From NCBI GenBank assembly GCA_003255745.1, contig QKYL01000154.1, forward strand, positions 1-64,000: a DNA stretch of 64,000 bases. Direction: 5' to 3'. The notes below the pieces were generated by a model. It saw nothing but the letters and a program-made list of their open reading frames with translations. It was not told the origin of the DNA and searched no databases. The translations under genes and the position numbers were made by a program. The stretch is from Paracoccus saliphilus. Lineage in GTDB: Bacteria; Pseudomonadota; Alphaproteobacteria; Rhodobacterales; Rhodobacteraceae. Shown here piece by piece: positions 24,620 through 32,694 of the stretch; the stretch's first letter is position 1; every line of letters starts with the position of its first letter.

Positions 24620-26060
24620 CTCGCTTGTCCAAAAAGCGAGTCTAACCCGCCCCGGACCAGCGCCTGCCCGGTCCGGGTGCCCAGTTGCCGCGCCAGGCTT
24701 TTGCCAAACACCTTGACGACGCTGCCGGACCGGCGGCCTGTCTGGGCGGTCGTCGGGCATGGCGCAGGGTGTCCTATGACCCACTGGCAACCCGAACAGG
24801 TTGGCGTTGAAAGCACCCGTCGCCGCATGCATGCGCCACGACCGCGTTTCATGGCCTGAAGCACGTTTCAGCCGGCGGTCATACTTTGCCCAATGGCGAG
24901 GCGTCGACGATCCTCGCCTTCTTGCGGGCATTATGTGACCCGACAGGCTGAAGGGCGGACGGATCAACGCGCGCTGTGCGATATTGGGTATGCTCTTGCC
25001 ATCTAAAACAAGGTTCCGGCTTCGCCCGTCCCGACCCAGTATATGGCATCTGCAATGCTGGTTTATGGGTTAGGACAATTATTCTGGGTCGCCCGCCCAA
25101 ATGTCTTCTGATCTTTGACCGTGAATGCCCGCAGCGCATGCTGGACCCGGTTGCCCAGTTGCCCCAGCACGGCATCGGAAAATTGGCTGAACTCTGGCTG
25201 ACGAACCACAGGCTAACGCCCTTCGAGCGGATCAGGCGGCCCACCTGCCCCAGCTTGTCAACCAGCGCCTTGGGCGCATCGAAAAGACAAAGGCGGGTCG
25301 AGATCGCTCCTAATCCCCAATTTTGGGCAGTTGTTCGAACAGCAGCCACAGCAGGAACGATGCGTAAAAAAGACGCGGCGCAGTCATCAGTTTTTCGGCC
25401 GAGCCGATGCTCACCTCCCCCCAGCCATTGGTGTCGTGGCAGATGGTGTCGGACAGAGCCAGCGCAGGCTTTCAGAGAACACGTTCGTCTCCCTCCGTCC
25501 CCAGCACCAGTGACGCGCGCTGGATGGTCCCACGCTGGCCGCGCTGACATTCCCATCGCGAGGCGAAAGGCCGCGCAGTTCTGGCCCGGACAGACCAGCA
25601 GCGACCGCATTGTCTGTCGGTTAGGTGGAAGGCAGAGTTCATCACTTCTTCCTGGGGGAAGTCAGGTCCAACACCCGCGACAGAAGCAGTGGGCGGATTG
25701 CGGCCGCGGTTGTGCGCACAGGATGTCCAGATGACGACGTGGAACGGCTGTTAGGCAAGATCAATGCCGATCCGCTGCACGGCATGCGGAAGCGTCGTGC
25801 AGCTTTCCCTCTGCCACGCCGGACTGAACCCTGCCGTTTGGTGACAAAAAAGGACCGGAACGCCCGCAATGGAAAATCTTCCGGCTAATGTTTGCAGCGT
25901 CACCGTCTTGCCGGTCCCGTCGTGTGCGTGATCAGGTTGTGCCGGTTGGCTTGGTGCAGCAGCAGCCTTTTCGGGTTCCCACTCGCCCGCGCCACCCAAG
26001 AAGATGGCGCCCTGATTTAAGATGGCCGAAACGCATACCTGCGACGCAACGCGCACGTCG
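24620..26060 (-). pseudogene. HerA-like ATPase YjgR (DUF853), many frameshifts
   Basis: Pieces of a single ~500-residue ATPase are spread over three minus-strand frames in the right order. They are IFLGGAGE and ANRHNLITHTTG, then the Walker A region GTGKTVTLQTLAGRFSIAGVPV (near 25880-25930). Next come GHPVRTTAAAIRPLLLSRVL, EKLMTAPRLFYASFLLWLL, FDAPKALVDKLGQVGRLIRSKG and KKARIVDASPL. Finally the tail reads VFGKSLARQLGTRTGQALVRG (about 24640-24715). These match the YjgR/DUF853 family of HerA-like helicases. At least five frame changes and lost Walker B context make it non-functional. Confidence 0.88.
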
Positions 26061-26091
26061 ACAAGACAATCTTAACCTGTTTATGGCAGGT

Positions 26092-26169
26092 TGATCATGC
26101 CCGGGTCGCTTATCCGGCCCGGATCCTCCTCCCTGTTGGACTGCCGCGCCTTCGGGCGCGGCATTTTTT
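26092..26169 (+). ncRNA. Candidate small RNA with CCTCCTCCC motif
   Basis: No protein gene lies upstream on this strand, yet there is a textbook terminator: stem GCCGCGCC/GGCGCGGC, TTCG tetraloop, then six T (26143-26169). Just before it is CCTCCTCCC (26125-26133), preceded by a CCGGG/CCCGG hairpin. CCUCCUCCC is the loop motif of the Rhodobacter CcsR stress RNAs. A weak promoter (TCGACA near 26058) would start transcription near 26092. Transcription is not shown by sequence alone. Confidence 0.4.
26143..26169 (+). terminator. Orphan rho-independent terminator
   Basis: An 8-bp GC stem with a TTCG tetraloop is followed by ATTTTTT. It is the strongest terminator in the neighbourhood and has no coding gene before it on the plus strand. 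Confidence 0.85.
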
Positions 26170-26195
26170 GTAAGGGCGGCCAGCTACGTGGACAG

Positions 26196-26303
26196 TTGAC
26201 GGATCACGGCGGCGCGACTAGCGTGCGACACAATGATGACCGGCCAGTCCGGCAGGGAGAAGACGCAACGCGTCAGAGGCCGTGGCGAAAGCTGCGGCCT
26301 TTT
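26196..26303 (+). ncRNA. Second candidate small RNA (promoter to terminator)
   Basis: TTGACG (26196-26201), 17 bases and TAGCGT (26219-26224) form a plausible promoter. About 75 bases on, a hairpin (AGGCCGTGGC, GAAA tetraloop, GCTGCGGCCT, 26277-26300) ends in TTTT. No open frame with a ribosome site lies between them. The unit would yield an RNA of about 26231-26303. It may equally be a leader or a relic. Confidence 0.35.
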
Positions 26304-26471
26304 GCTGTCCGGGCGCGGTCTTGGTTAGTGATGAACCCTTTGGGCGGTTCCCTGCGCAACGATCTGGCCACCTTGGTCAAGTCAAGCCATGGTGAAGCCG
26401 GTCGGGCCTGACAAGCCGCGCAGGCCGTGCTAGTTGCGGCTCAATGCTTTGAGCAAAGGGAAGAAACCAAG

Positions 26472-27209
26472 ATGTCTTTGAAACCATCGCATGTGCTGCT
26501 GACAGCCCTGGCCCTGGTCGCCGGCCCGGCTTTCGCTCAGGATGCCGCCCCCGCCGAAACCCCCGCCGCCGAGCAGCCGGCCGAAGCCCCCGCCGCGCCC
26601 GCTGACGCCCCGGCCGCAGCAACAGATGAGGCCGCTGCGGCGACTGCGACTCCGGAGGAGGCAGCCCCCGCAGACGCGGCCACCGCCGATGCCGAACGTC
26701 CGGGGTCCTATTACCCCAAATCCGAGCATGGCGACTGGACCATCCGCTGCATCCGCGCAGGCGAGGGAAAAGACCCTTGCGAGATGTACAAGCTGCTGAC
26801 GGATGAGGACGACAACGCGGTCGCGGAACTGACCCTGATCCCGCTTTCGAACGGCAATGTCGCGGCTGGCGCCACCGTTGTTGCGCCCTTGGAAACCGAC
26901 CTGATCGAGGGCCTGGGCTTTCAGGTGAACGGCGGCGAGATGCGTGGCTATCCCTTCAGCTTCTGCGCGCCGGTCGGCTGCGTGTCGCGCCTTGGCTTCA
27001 CAGAGGCCGAACTGAACGGGCTGAAGCGGGGCCGCGAGGCAACCGTCCAGCTGCTGCCGTTTGGCGGAGATCCCAACAAGCCTGTCCGCCTGGTCATGTC
27101 GCTGACAGGCTTCACGGCGGCCTTTGACGAACTGACTGCCTATGCCGCAAAACCCGGCGCTGACAATGGCTCCGAAGCAGACGCCGAAGAAGCCGCACCG
27201 GCGGAATAA
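26472..27209 (+). CDS. IalB-family (invasion-associated locus B) periplasmic protein
   Basis: This 245-residue exported protein has a signal peptide (1-22, ending GPAFAQ). A low-complexity Ala/Pro/Glu linker follows (23-75). The IalB domain runs from HGDWTIRCIR (near 86) to VRLVMSLTGFTAAFDEL. The paired cysteines typical of the family are C-x-x-x-...-CEMY and FSFCAPVGCVSRLGF. IalB was named from Bartonella, but relatives are common in free-living alphaproteobacteria and their role is unclear. The start at 26472 follows AAAGGGAAG; an upstream GTG gives no signal peptide. A terminator follows. Confidence 0.85.
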   Translation: MSLKPSHVLLTALALVAGPAFAQDAAPAETPAAEQPAEAPAAPADAPAAATDEAAAATATPEEAAPADAATADAERPGSYYPKSEHGDWTIRCIRAGEGKDPCEMYKLLTDEDDNAVAELTLIPLSNGNVAAGATVVAPLETDLIEGLGFQVNGGEMRGYPFSFCAPVGCVSRLGFTEAELNGLKRGREATVQLLPFGGDPNKPVRLVMSLTGFTAAFDELTAYAAKPGADNGSEADAEEAAPAE

Positions 27210-27227
27210 GACACCTGACATCACAAA

Positions 27228-27253
27228 AACCGCGCCCTGGAGCGCGGTTTTTT
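27228..27253. terminator. Bidirectional terminator between ialB-type gene and KAS operon
   Basis: AACCGCGC and GCGCGGTT pair around CCTGGA, flanked by A-runs on the left and T-runs on the right. It can end transcripts from both convergent sides. Confidence 0.8.
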
Positions 27254-27265
27254 CACGACAGGACG

Positions 27266-28582
27266 TCAGGCCCGCCGCAGGGCGATAACAGCGTTCAGCC
27301 CGCCAAAGGCGAAGGCGTTGGACAGGACCGCATCGACGCGCGCCTCGCGCGCCTCGTTCGGCACCACGTCCAGACCACATTCCGGGTCCGGCTCCTGATA
27401 ACCGATGGTGGGCGCGATCACGCCGTCCCGCAGCGCCATGATACAAGCCAGCAACTCGACCGCGCCGGTCCCGCCGATCAGGTGGCCGTGCATCGATTTG
27501 GTCGACGACATCATCAACCGGTCCGCATGATGCCCGAAGGCATGGGCGACGGCGGCGCATTCGGTCTTGTCATTGGCCGCCGTGCCGGTGCCATGGGCGT
27601 TGATGTAGCCGATTTGGTCCAGGTTCAGACCGGCATCCACGATGGCGCCGGTGATGGCGCGCTCGGCCCCCTGGGCCGAAGGCATCACGATGTCCTGCGC
27701 GTCCGAAGACATGGCAAAGCCCACCACTTCGGCCAGGATCTGCGCACCGCGCGCACGCGCATGTTCGTATTCCTCAAAGACGAAGACGCCCGCGCCTTCG
27801 CCCTGCACCATGCCGTTACGGTTGGCGCTGAAGGGGCGGCAGGCATCCTTGGACATGACGCGCAGCCCCTCCCATGCCTTGACGCCGCCAAAGCACAGCA
27901 TCGCCTCGGACCCGCCCGACAGCATCACGTCAGCCGCGCCCGCGCGCACCATCTGGAAGGCCAGCCCCATCGCGTGGTTCGAACTGGCGCAGGCGGTGGC
28001 CACGGTAAAGGCCGGGCCGCGCAGGCCGAACTCCATGCTGACATGGCTGGCGGCTGCGTTGTTCATCAGCTTGGGCACGACAAAGGGGTGAACGCGGTTC
28101 TTTCCTTCCTCATAGACGGCGCGATAATTCTCGTCCCAGGTGTTCAGCCCGCCGCCCGCCGTGCCCAGGATGACGCCTGCCCGCAGGCCAAGCGCGCCTT
28201 CGAAATGCAGGCCCGATTCCGCGACGGCCTGCTTGGCGGCCAGCAGTGTGAACTGGGTAAACTTGTCGTAAAGCAGGATCTGCTGCCGGTTGAAGTAGGT
28301 TTCCGGCGTCCAGTCATGGATCTGCGCACCGATCTGGATTGACAGGCGTTCGACGTCCCGGAAATCCAGCTGGGTGATGCCGCAGCGACCTTCGCGGAAG
28401 GCCTCCAGCGTGCTGGACACGTCGTGGCCAAGCGCATTGATGGTTCCCGCGCCCGTGATGACGACGCGGCGCAGCCCCCCACGGCTCGACAGATCGCCGG
28501 CGGCCGAAACCGCGGGTGCCGCGATGCCGGCATCGACCAGCGCTTCGGCCGGCAGGCCGCCGGCCTTTGGTGTGTTGCTCAT
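27266..28582 (-). CDS. 3-oxoacyl-ACP synthase, FabF-like (dedicated paralogue)
   Basis: This 438-residue condensing enzyme has the catalytic triad Cys198 (ATACASSNHA), His330 (NAHGTGTAANDKTE) and His365 (SMHGHLIGGTGA). It extends acyl-ACP with malonyl-ACP to a 3-oxoacyl-ACP. About 35 extra residues precede the usual FabF start (RRVVITGAGTINALG). The gene overlaps the ACP gene upstream by ATGA, and an LpxD-like gene begins the operon. No ketoreductase or dehydratase is nearby. It is likely a lipid A- or membrane-specific paralogue rather than the housekeeping FabF. Confidence 0.88.
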   Translation of the reverse strand: MSNTPKAGGLPAEALVDAGIAAPAVSAAGDLSSRGGLRRVVITGAGTINALGHDVSSTLEAFREGRCGITQLDFRDVERLSIQIGAQIHDWTPETYFNRQQILLYDKFTQFTLLAAKQAVAESGLHFEGALGLRAGVILGTAGGGLNTWDENYRAVYEEGKNRVHPFVVPKLMNNAAASHVSMEFGLRGPAFTVATACASSNHAMGLAFQMVRAGAADVMLSGGSEAMLCFGGVKAWEGLRVMSKDACRPFSANRNGMVQGEGAGVFVFEEYEHARARGAQILAEVVGFAMSSDAQDIVMPSAQGAERAITGAIVDAGLNLDQIGYINAHGTGTAANDKTECAAVAHAFGHHADRLMMSSTKSMHGHLIGGTGAVELLACIMALRDGVIAPTIGYQEPDPECGLDVVPNEAREARVDAVLSNAFAFGGLNAVIALRRA

Positions 28583-28845
28583 CCGTCCTTTTCCGCCACC
28601 AGCCGCTGGACCGCAGCGATGATCGTGCCCATGTTCGAGATGTCGAAGTCCGATTTTTCAGGCTCGTTGGCGTTGAAGGGGACGGTGATGTCGAATTCCT
28701 CCTCAATCGCAAAGATCGATTCGACCAGCCCAAGGCTGTCGATGCCCAGCTGCTGGGGGGTAGCCTCGTCGGTCACCTGATCGGGGTCCAGCATCGCCTG
28801 TTCGGCAATGATGGAACGGATACGCTGTCTGATGTCGTCGGTCAT
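28579..28845 (-). CDS. Specialised acyl carrier protein
   Basis: This 88-residue carrier protein has Ser37 in GIDSLGL for the phosphopantetheine arm. It begins MTDDIRQRIRSIIAE and ends with the helix GTIIAAVQRLVAEKDG. The sequence after helix II (FDITVPFNANEPEKSDFDI) is longer than in housekeeping AcpP, and the sequence differs clearly from rhizobial AcpXL. It is sandwiched between an LpxD-like acyltransferase and a KAS gene, overlapping the latter by 4 bases. It is therefore probably a private carrier for acyl chains of that pair. Confidence 0.9.
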   Translation of the reverse strand: MTDDIRQRIRSIIAEQAMLDPDQVTDEATPQQLGIDSLGLVESIFAIEEEFDITVPFNANEPEKSDFDISNMGTIIAAVQRLVAEKDG

Positions 28846-28857
28846 GTGGCCTCCTGT

Positions 28858-29958
28858 TCAGCCCTTTTCCAACAGGCGTGTAACGGTTTCCTGAAGCTTG
28901 GATAGCTGTTGCGCAAAGCGCGGCAGCCGGCGCATGGCCTTCTGGATCTCCATCTGGGTTTCCATCTTGACCGCCGGGTTGCCCAGGATCACCCGCCCGG
29001 CAGGAACGCGGGTGAAAATCTTGGTCGCACCGCCCGCGATCACGTCGTCGCCGATTTCGATATTGTCCGAAACCCCGACCTGACCCGCCAGCACCACGCG
29101 GTCGCCCACGCGCGACGAACCGGCAATGGCAGCCTGACCGCACAACAGGCAATCGCGGCCGACCACGACGTTGTGGCCCAGATGCACAAGATTGTCGATC
29201 TTGGTGCCCGAACCCACCTGCGTTGCCCGAATGGTGCCGCGGTCGATGGTCGAATTGGCGCCGATCTCGACATCGTCGCCCAGTTCGACCCCGCCAAGCG
29301 AGTGGATGCGCGTCCAGTGCTGTGCCTTGATCTGCGACCGGCTGCCCAAGGTGCGGCGGATTTCCTCAATGCCCGATTCTTCGGGTGTGACAAAGGAAAA
29401 CCCGTCGCTGCCGATCACTGCGTTGGACTGCACGATCAGGCGGTCCCCCGCCATGATGCCATGCCCGATCCGGACGCCGGAATGCAGCAACGCGTCGGCC
29501 CCGATGCAGGTCTCACGGCCGATGCTGACATGAGAGCCGATACGGGCACGGGGGCCGATGCGGACGTCGGCGCCGATGACAACAAAGGCACCGACCGACG
29601 CCCCCTCGCCCAGTTCCGCCGAGGGATCGACGATGGCCGTCGGATGGATACCTTCCGCGATGTCGGGACCCCGATCAAAGGCCCGCGTCAGCCCGGCCAT
29701 CACCAGCCGGGGCCGCGGCGCAAAGATCGCGGCCTTCAGCCCATAGGCTTCGGGATCCATCCCTTCGGCCAGGATCGCGATGCAGCCGGGACGCAGCGCT
29801 CCGGCATATCGGGGGGACATGGCCAAGGCGATCTGCCCGCCCTGCGGCCCGACCGGGGCCACGGTGGCGGGCTCTCCGGCCCCCGTGACACGAATCGTCA
29901 GGTCACCCCAGCTGCGCGCCTCCAGAGCGCGCGCAAGCTCATCCATCGTCACGGCCAT
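28858..29958 (-). CDS. LpxD-like UDP-3-O-acyl-glucosamine N-acyltransferase
   Basis: This 366-residue left-handed beta-helix protein has an N-terminal uridine-binding-like domain (1-100), hexapeptide repeats (about 105-315: IGADVRIGPRARIGSHVSIG and similar) and a C-terminal helix. LpxD adds the amide-linked acyl chain to lipid A precursor. The catalytic base His262 is in HLGHNVVVG. At the position where LpxD usually reads G-H in the next turn this protein reads D-Asn299 (VGVSDNIEIG). No lpxA/fabZ/lpxC genes are beside it, so it may be a second LpxD. The start at 29958 follows AAGGGGG. Confidence 0.85.
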   Translation of the reverse strand: MAVTMDELARALEARSWGDLTIRVTGAGEPATVAPVGPQGGQIALAMSPRYAGALRPGCIAILAEGMDPEAYGLKAAIFAPRPRLVMAGLTRAFDRGPDIAEGIHPTAIVDPSAELGEGASVGAFVVIGADVRIGPRARIGSHVSIGRETCIGADALLHSGVRIGHGIMAGDRLIVQSNAVIGSDGFSFVTPEESGIEEIRRTLGSRSQIKAQHWTRIHSLGGVELGDDVEIGANSTIDRGTIRATQVGSGTKIDNLVHLGHNVVVGRDCLLCGQAAIAGSSRVGDRVVLAGQVGVSDNIEIGDDVIAGGATKIFTRVPAGRVILGNPAVKMETQMEIQKAMRRLPRFAQQLSKLQETVTRLLEKG

Positions 29959-30051
29959 GGTGCCCCCTTTCGGACAGGGACTTAGCCTGTTTGCACCAGT
30001 CGTTCCAGTCCAAGCGGCTGTGCGCATGTCGCAGGCCGCCGCACTGTCACG

Positions 30052-31677
30052 TCAACTGGCCGGCGCGGCCCCTTCCGCCTGCAGGGCCTGCCAGACGCGC
30101 GCGTCGCGGCCATAGATGTCGTCCAGCACCCGCACCCGGCCCGAGGCATCCGGCCATGCCGTGAAATAGACCAGATGCACCGGCACGGCGGGGCGCAGCT
30201 TCAGCCAGGTTTCGCGGCCGCTGTCGCGGGCGCGGGTATACACGCCAGCGGGATCGTCGGTCTGGCGCGACAGCAGCGCATGGGCCAGATCGACCGGATC
30301 GCCGATGCGGATGCAGCCGTTGGAATAGGCGCGGATGGCATTGCCGAACAGGTGCTTGGTCGGCGTATCGTGCAGATAGATGTTCCAGGGGTTCGGGAAG
30401 ATGAACTTGACTGCGCCCAAGGCATTGTCTTCGCTGGGCTTCTGGCGCAGCCGGAACGGAAAGCTGGCGGCAGTGTACTGCGAAAAATCCAGACTGTCGC
30501 GCGACAGGACCCGCCCGCCGCTGCCCACAACGTCCAGATGCGGGACCGCATAACGGTCGGCCTTCAGCTTTGGCAGGTAATCCCGCACCGTGATCGAGCG
30601 CGGGACGTTCCAGCTGGGATTGACCACCAGGTTCGACATCATCTCACTAAACTCGGGCGTGCGCATGTCCGGGGTGTCCTTGCCCACAACGCTGCGCGAG
30701 CGGAAGACCTCCTGCCCGTTCTCGACGATGGTGGTGGAAAATTCCGGGATGTTCACCCAGACATGCCGCGCGTCCAGATCCTCGCCCGCCATCCAGCGCA
30801 GACGCTCCAGCGCGACGGTGATTGCGCGCTGCCGCAGCCCTTGGACCGAGGGACCGTCGCCATTCAGCATGGCGATGGTGCGCGGCCCGGCGACGCCGTC
30901 ATCGGGAAGGCCCGCCGCCCGCTGATAGGCTGCCACGGCGCCGGACAGTGCCTCGTCATATCGTGTCGGATCCTGGGCCGGGGCCTCGAAGCCGATGGCC
31001 TTCAGACGGGCGCGCAGCGGCAGCACGCCCTGCCCCTGCATGCCGACGCGCCACAAGGCTTCGGGCGCGCGGGCGACGCCTGGGGGCACCACCAGGTCCG
31101 CGTGTGCGGCCAGCGCCTCCTGAAGCGCAACATAGGCGGGATGGCGGGGGGCGGCCGCGGCAAAGACGGTGGCCGGGGCAGATGCCGACTGAAGGCGCGC
31201 CAGCAGGTCGGGGATTGACGGGCGGCGCGGCACCCGCTTGATCTCTGGATCGACGCGCGACGGTGTCAGCACGCCACCGGTCAGGTCGCGCAGCAGCTTT
31301 GCTGCCTGCCGGGCATAGGCCACTTCGTCGGCCAGAACGGCGGGCCGGTCGGACAGGGTTTCGGGCGCATAGCGCGCGGAAGGAATGCCGTGCCGAGGCA
31401 TGAAGCCGATCGCGGCCTTCAGGGCGGCGCGACGCGGCGCGTTTTCCGACCCCAGGAACAGCGGACTCAGTCCGTTGGCGCCATAGAAGGCCGCCAGATC
31501 CGGGTCATCTGCGACAGCGCGCGCCAGTTCCATCTGCGGGGCACTGAAATTCAAGCGTGGCGCAGATGCAACGCCCATCGAACCGGCACGGGCCTGCGCG
31601 TATCCGGGCGCCGGCTCTGCGGCAGCCACAACCCCTAGTAGAATCGAAAGAAAAACCCCGGACGGCACTCTGACCAT
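30052..31677 (-). CDS. L,D-transpeptidase, YcbB-like
   Basis: This 541-residue exported enzyme has a signal peptide (1-28), an N-terminal YcbB scaffold domain, a peptidoglycan-binding motif (YQRAAGLPDDGVAGPRTIAML, near 250) and a C-terminal YkuD catalytic domain. The active site is Cys455 in AYSNGCIRIG, with the upstream HDTPTKHLFG carrying conserved His residues. It forms 3-3 crosslinks in peptidoglycan or attaches proteins to it. The start at 31677 gives a proper signal peptide; the longer frame does not. It is divergent from the YcbK-type peptidase gene, a common pairing of cell-wall enzymes. Confidence 0.92.
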   Translation of the reverse strand: MVRVPSGVFLSILLGVVAAAEPAPGYAQARAGSMGVASAPRLNFSAPQMELARAVADDPDLAAFYGANGLSPLFLGSENAPRRAALKAAIGFMPRHGIPSARYAPETLSDRPAVLADEVAYARQAAKLLRDLTGGVLTPSRVDPEIKRVPRRPSIPDLLARLQSASAPATVFAAAAPRHPAYVALQEALAAHADLVVPPGVARAPEALWRVGMQGQGVLPLRARLKAIGFEAPAQDPTRYDEALSGAVAAYQRAAGLPDDGVAGPRTIAMLNGDGPSVQGLRQRAITVALERLRWMAGEDLDARHVWVNIPEFSTTIVENGQEVFRSRSVVGKDTPDMRTPEFSEMMSNLVVNPSWNVPRSITVRDYLPKLKADRYAVPHLDVVGSGGRVLSRDSLDFSQYTAASFPFRLRQKPSEDNALGAVKFIFPNPWNIYLHDTPTKHLFGNAIRAYSNGCIRIGDPVDLAHALLSRQTDDPAGVYTRARDSGRETWLKLRPAVPVHLVYFTAWPDASGRVRVLDDIYGRDARVWQALQAEGAAPAS

Positions 31678-31891
31678 GTCCCACCTCTTAAACCGCACGC
31701 CAAATGTGCCATATTCTATCAACACCCACCACATCATATCCCCTTGAAGATACGGCGGATTTTATTTCGTTGCCCGCGCGCCACAGCGGCGGCACCCATT
31801 TGTCACAACTGCGGCATTTCGGCGAAAAGCTGCCGAGCCGGGCGCTGCTTCAACGTCAATGAACAGAATCTGTTTCTAGCCACACAACCTT

Positions 31892-31921
31892 TTGACATAA
31901 TGTTAGCAAGTCGGGGATAAA
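31892..31921 (+). promoter_or_regulatory. Promoter of the YcbK-type peptidase
   Basis: A perfect -35 TTGACA (31892-31897) and GATAAA (31916-31921) are separated by 18 bases. They lie 62 bases before the ATG at 31983. An in-frame ATG at 31929 would fall at the transcript start, which supports the later codon. Confidence 0.6.
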
Positions 31922-31982
31922 CCTCGACATGCCGCGACGCGTCGCGGGCTTTAAAAAAACGAAGCAGGACAGGCGATCTGAC

Positions 31983-32543
31983 ATGACAATGGACCTTATC
32001 TCCCGTCGCGGCATTCTGGGTGTCTTTGCGGCTACCTCGGTTGTGGCGGCTCCGGTGATGGCCAATGCCTTCGGGTTTCTTCGCGGCGCAGGCGATATGC
32101 GGCGGGTCCGGATGTATTCCGGCCGGACAGGCGAAAGCCTGGATACCGTTTATTGGGTGAATGGCAAATATATCCGCGAATCATTAAACGAAATCAACAT
32201 ATTCATGCGCGACTGGCGCACGGGCGAGGTGATCGGCATTGATCCCCGCACCATCGACGTCGCTGCGGCCTCTGCCCGGCTGCTGCAAACCAATGAACCC
32301 TACATGATGCTGTCGGGCTACCGCTCGCCGCGCACCAACGCGATGCTGCGCCGCCAGTCGGGCGGGGTCGCGCAGAACTCGCTGCACATGACCGGCAAGG
32401 CGGCCGACCTGCGGCTCAAGTCGCGCTCGGTCGCGCAGATGTACCAGGCGGCCGTGGCCTGCCGCGCCGGCGGCGTGGGCCGCTACAGCCGCTCGAACTT
32501 CGTGCATATGGACTGCGGCGCCGTCCGCACCTGGGGCAGCTGA
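31983..32543 (+). CDS. YcbK-like (DUF882) peptidoglycan endopeptidase
   Basis: This 186-residue protein belongs to the peptidase M15 / DUF882 family. The N-terminus (SRRGILGVFAATSVVAAP) is a twin-arginine export signal. Zinc ligands are His135 and Asp142 in HMTGKAADLR and His175 in FVHMDCG. E. coli MepK (YcbK) cuts 3-3 crosslinks, the bond made by L,D-transpeptidases, and an L,D-transpeptidase gene is divergent to this one. Synthetic and hydrolytic enzymes for the same bond thus share a control region. A hairpin terminator follows. Confidence 0.92.
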   Translation: MTMDLISRRGILGVFAATSVVAAPVMANAFGFLRGAGDMRRVRMYSGRTGESLDTVYWVNGKYIRESLNEINIFMRDWRTGEVIGIDPRTIDVAAASARLLQTNEPYMMLSGYRSPRTNAMLRRQSGGVAQNSLHMTGKAADLRLKSRSVAQMYQAAVACRAGGVGRYSRSNFVHMDCGAVRTWGS

Positions 32544-32568
32544 TCCGTCACGCACAGGCTGGCGCCAC

Positions 32569-32605
32569 AAAAACGCTTTCTGCCTTGCGGTGGATGGCGT
32601 TTTTT
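32569..32605 (+). terminator. Terminator after the YcbK-type gene
   Basis: AAAAACGC and GCGTTTTTT flank an inner imperfect stem (CTGCC/GGTGG), with a long T-run, 26 bases after the stop codon. Confidence 0.7.
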
Positions 32606-32694
32606 GCTTGTCAGGCAGGCGCTGTGCGGGCTTGTGCCGGCAAGCTGCAGCCGACATCCACTTCTTTTGAACGCCCTCTCAAGATCGGAATTGC

